Below the pieces are notes generated by a model. The model did not search any database, was not told the DNA's origin, and saw only the letters and a list, made by a program, of their open reading frames with translations. Shown here piece after piece: positions 62,819-64,000 of a stretch of 64,000 nucleotides of DNA. The stretch spans positions 1 to 64,000 of the forward strand of contig CAZIYW010000001.1 of NCBI GenBank assembly GCA_964543525.1, written 5' to 3'. The translations under genes were made by a program, and so were the position numbers. This stretch comes from CBDVBE01 sp964543525. GTDB lineage: Bacteria; Fibrobacterota; Chitinivibrionia; Chitinivibrionales; JANQEN01. Positions within the stretch are counted from its first letter, which is position 1. Each line of letters starts with the position of its first letter.

Positions 62819-64000
62819 ATGCATACACTCATACTACCAGCAGTTTTATTTTTCTGTATTATCCAGCTTACTAATTCACAGCCGACTTTTAAAATAACCT
62901 TGATTGATGGAACTGCTAAAGTACAGCGATCCCAGAAAAAGAGCTGGGAAAATATTGCGTTAGGTGATGAAATTGACGATAATGACATCATAGAAACCTT
63001 TTTCCAGACAAAGACAGTATTACAGTTCGGCGCTGAGAATGTTTTAATTCTGGGCTCAAACACCCGAGCATTATGCAATGTTAAGGAAGTGCAGCAGGAT
63101 AAATACAAGGTCCTGGATGTTAATATTACTCTATTTTCAGGAGGCGCCTTAGTTAAAATTATATCCGACAGCCGGGCCAGCATCTATACCGCCAATGCAG
63201 TTGCACAGATTGACAGCGGTACGATTTCTACCGTTGTGGAGGCAAAAACAGGACATACAGGTTTTCAGGTCCTCGGCGGCAAAGCACAGGTTCGCAATGT
63301 CGCACAACAGCAAGCCAAGAATCTGTCGTCCGGATTGACAACTATTGTCCTGCCCGGTAAGGAGCCTACTGCCCCGCTGTATATTACCTACCGCCATGTT
63401 GCCGTGCTGAAACACTTCTTCGGGGATGATTATATTCAACGCCAGATTGATGAAGCGGGAATCGAACCGACTGAAGAACAGGCTGCGACGAATCGTTTGT
63501 CATTATCGGAGAATCTCGGTCTGAGTGAAGAGGAGCAGAAGAGTGGTATACAGAAGAGACTGTTTACTCAGAATATGATCTGGGGTGTAATTCTCGATGA
63601 CAGAGTGAAAAAACTTAAAATCTATTCGCCAATAGAAAAACCGCCCCGAGTCCATTCGAATAAAGGAGAGGTCGCATTCAACTCAACGATAGGAATTGCA
63701 GGAGGTTCAGCATACCCTATGTTCTTAATACTTCCCGCATTTTATTACCCTCGCTTTTCATTCGGTATAAAGCTGCCGCTGGCTAAATATGGCGACGGAA
63801 GCATGAAAATGAACTTCACTTCCGCTGCGGGTGTTTTTGATAAAATCCACCATCTTACCTTCGGAAATGTTGAGAAGAAACGGTATTTGAAACTCGGTCC
63901 CATCGAACATTATACGGTTGCAGAGGGACTGCTGGTAAACAATTTCAATAACAAGAACGTTTACACCGCAACGCAGCCGCTCGGTATCACGACAAAACTG
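62819..64000 (+). CDS. FecR-domain secreted protein (3' end cut by window)
   Basis: At least 394 residues, open to the window end. ATG 62819 has no strong ribosome site. A signal peptide (1-20, NSQ) is followed by a FecR-like domain (about 25-170): ITLIDGTAKVQR, LGDEIDDNDIIET, TVLQFGAENVLILGSNT, LFSGGALVKI and VEAKTGHTGFQVLGGKAQVRN. In FCB and related bacteria such domains occur in secreted or surface proteins, beyond the classical sigma-regulator role. The later part (PMFLILPAFYYPRFSFGIKL) looks like strands of another domain. Divergent from the glycan locus. Confidence 0.75.
   Translation, partial: MHTLILPAVLFFCIIQLTNSQPTFKITLIDGTAKVQRSQKKSWENIALGDEIDDNDIIETFFQTKTVLQFGAENVLILGSNTRALCNVKEVQQDKYKVLDVNITLFSGGALVKIISDSRASIYTANAVAQIDSGTISTVVEAKTGHTGFQVLGGKAQVRNVAQQQAKNLSSGLTTIVLPGKEPTAPLYITYRHVAVLKHFFGDDYIQRQIDEAGIEPTEEQAATNRLSLSENLGLSEEEQKSGIQKRLFTQNMIWGVILDDRVKKLKIYSPIEKPPRVHSNKGEVAFNSTIGIAGGSAYPMFLILPAFYYPRFSFGIKLPLAKYGDGSMKMNFTSAAGVFDKIHHLTFGNVEKKRYLKLGPIEHYTVAEGLLVNNFNNKNVYTATQPLGITTKL

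Noticed and set aside
1..64000. CRISPR arrays, tRNA or rRNA genes
   Set aside because: No regularly spaced repeats, cloverleaf-like segments or rRNA-like sequence were noticed on either strand; a covariance-model scan was not possible here.

Overview
The window looks like the chromosome of a Gram-negative (diderm) bacterium, most likely Fibrobacterota or a related FCB-group lineage. The evidence is an outer-membrane inventory (TolC/MacA-type efflux, beta-barrel-like secreted proteins, lipoproteins, a FecR-domain protein, a class A penicillin-binding protein), a C25 (gingipain-type) propeptide remnant and a tail-fibre-like coiled-coil protein of the kind common in FCB genomes. Several clean TTGACT/TATAAT-type promoters argue against Bacteroidota, whose main promoters differ. 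The phylum call is inference. I saw no rRNA, tRNA or CRISPR array.

Layout. 0-1.75 kb is a decayed, mobile-element-marked stretch: a frameshifted C25 propeptide gene, a 100-bp MITE-like element with 18-bp terminal inverted repeats, and a tail-fibre-like gene without a proper start. 1.9-6.5 kb carries a HAD phosphatase, a small outer-membrane-like protein, a TerB-like protein, an unknown gene and thiE. 6.5-9.5 kb is a compact pyrR-pyrB-pyrC operon read leftwards from a good promoter. 9.6-19.2 kb is mostly envelope: a large barrel-like protein, a divergent orphan MraY, a methyltransferase, an LPP20-like protein with a TPR/SLH lipoprotein, a class A PBP and a metallo-beta-lactamase-fold hydrolase. 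19.2-25 kb is a five-gene efflux operon (TolC, MacA, ATPase, two FtsX-type permeases). 25-34.5 kb is lipid and central metabolism: PlsC, a DAHP synthase/chorismate mutase fusion, a KamA-family radical SAM enzyme, citrate synthase, malic enzyme and a two-subunit class I fumarase.

34.5-62.7 kb is a large surface-glycan locus. Its left part, read leftwards, has four polytopic GT-C glycosyltransferases, a DPM1-like GT2, a methyltransferase-like/GT2 fusion and an internally deleted SGNH hydrolase. A divergent promoter pair at 43.9-44.0 kb starts two halves that converge head-on at 53.24 kb. Each half holds one AsnB-type amidotransferase, at least one methyltransferase, at least one radical SAM enzyme and its own glycosyltransferases; the right half also has a Wzx-like flippase, a DUF354 protein and a broken GT-C gene. 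Roughly 48.4-54.7 kb is clearly richer in A+T than its surroundings, suggesting transfer. This radical SAM/amidotransferase glycan island is the best candidate for an undescribed system. The window ends inside a FecR-domain gene.

Regulation: three CRP/FNR-type palindromes (GTGAT-N4-RTCAC) lie in intergenic DNA at 3.97, 13.28 and 27.13 kb. Clear terminators lie at 10.96, 15.57 and 28.72 kb.
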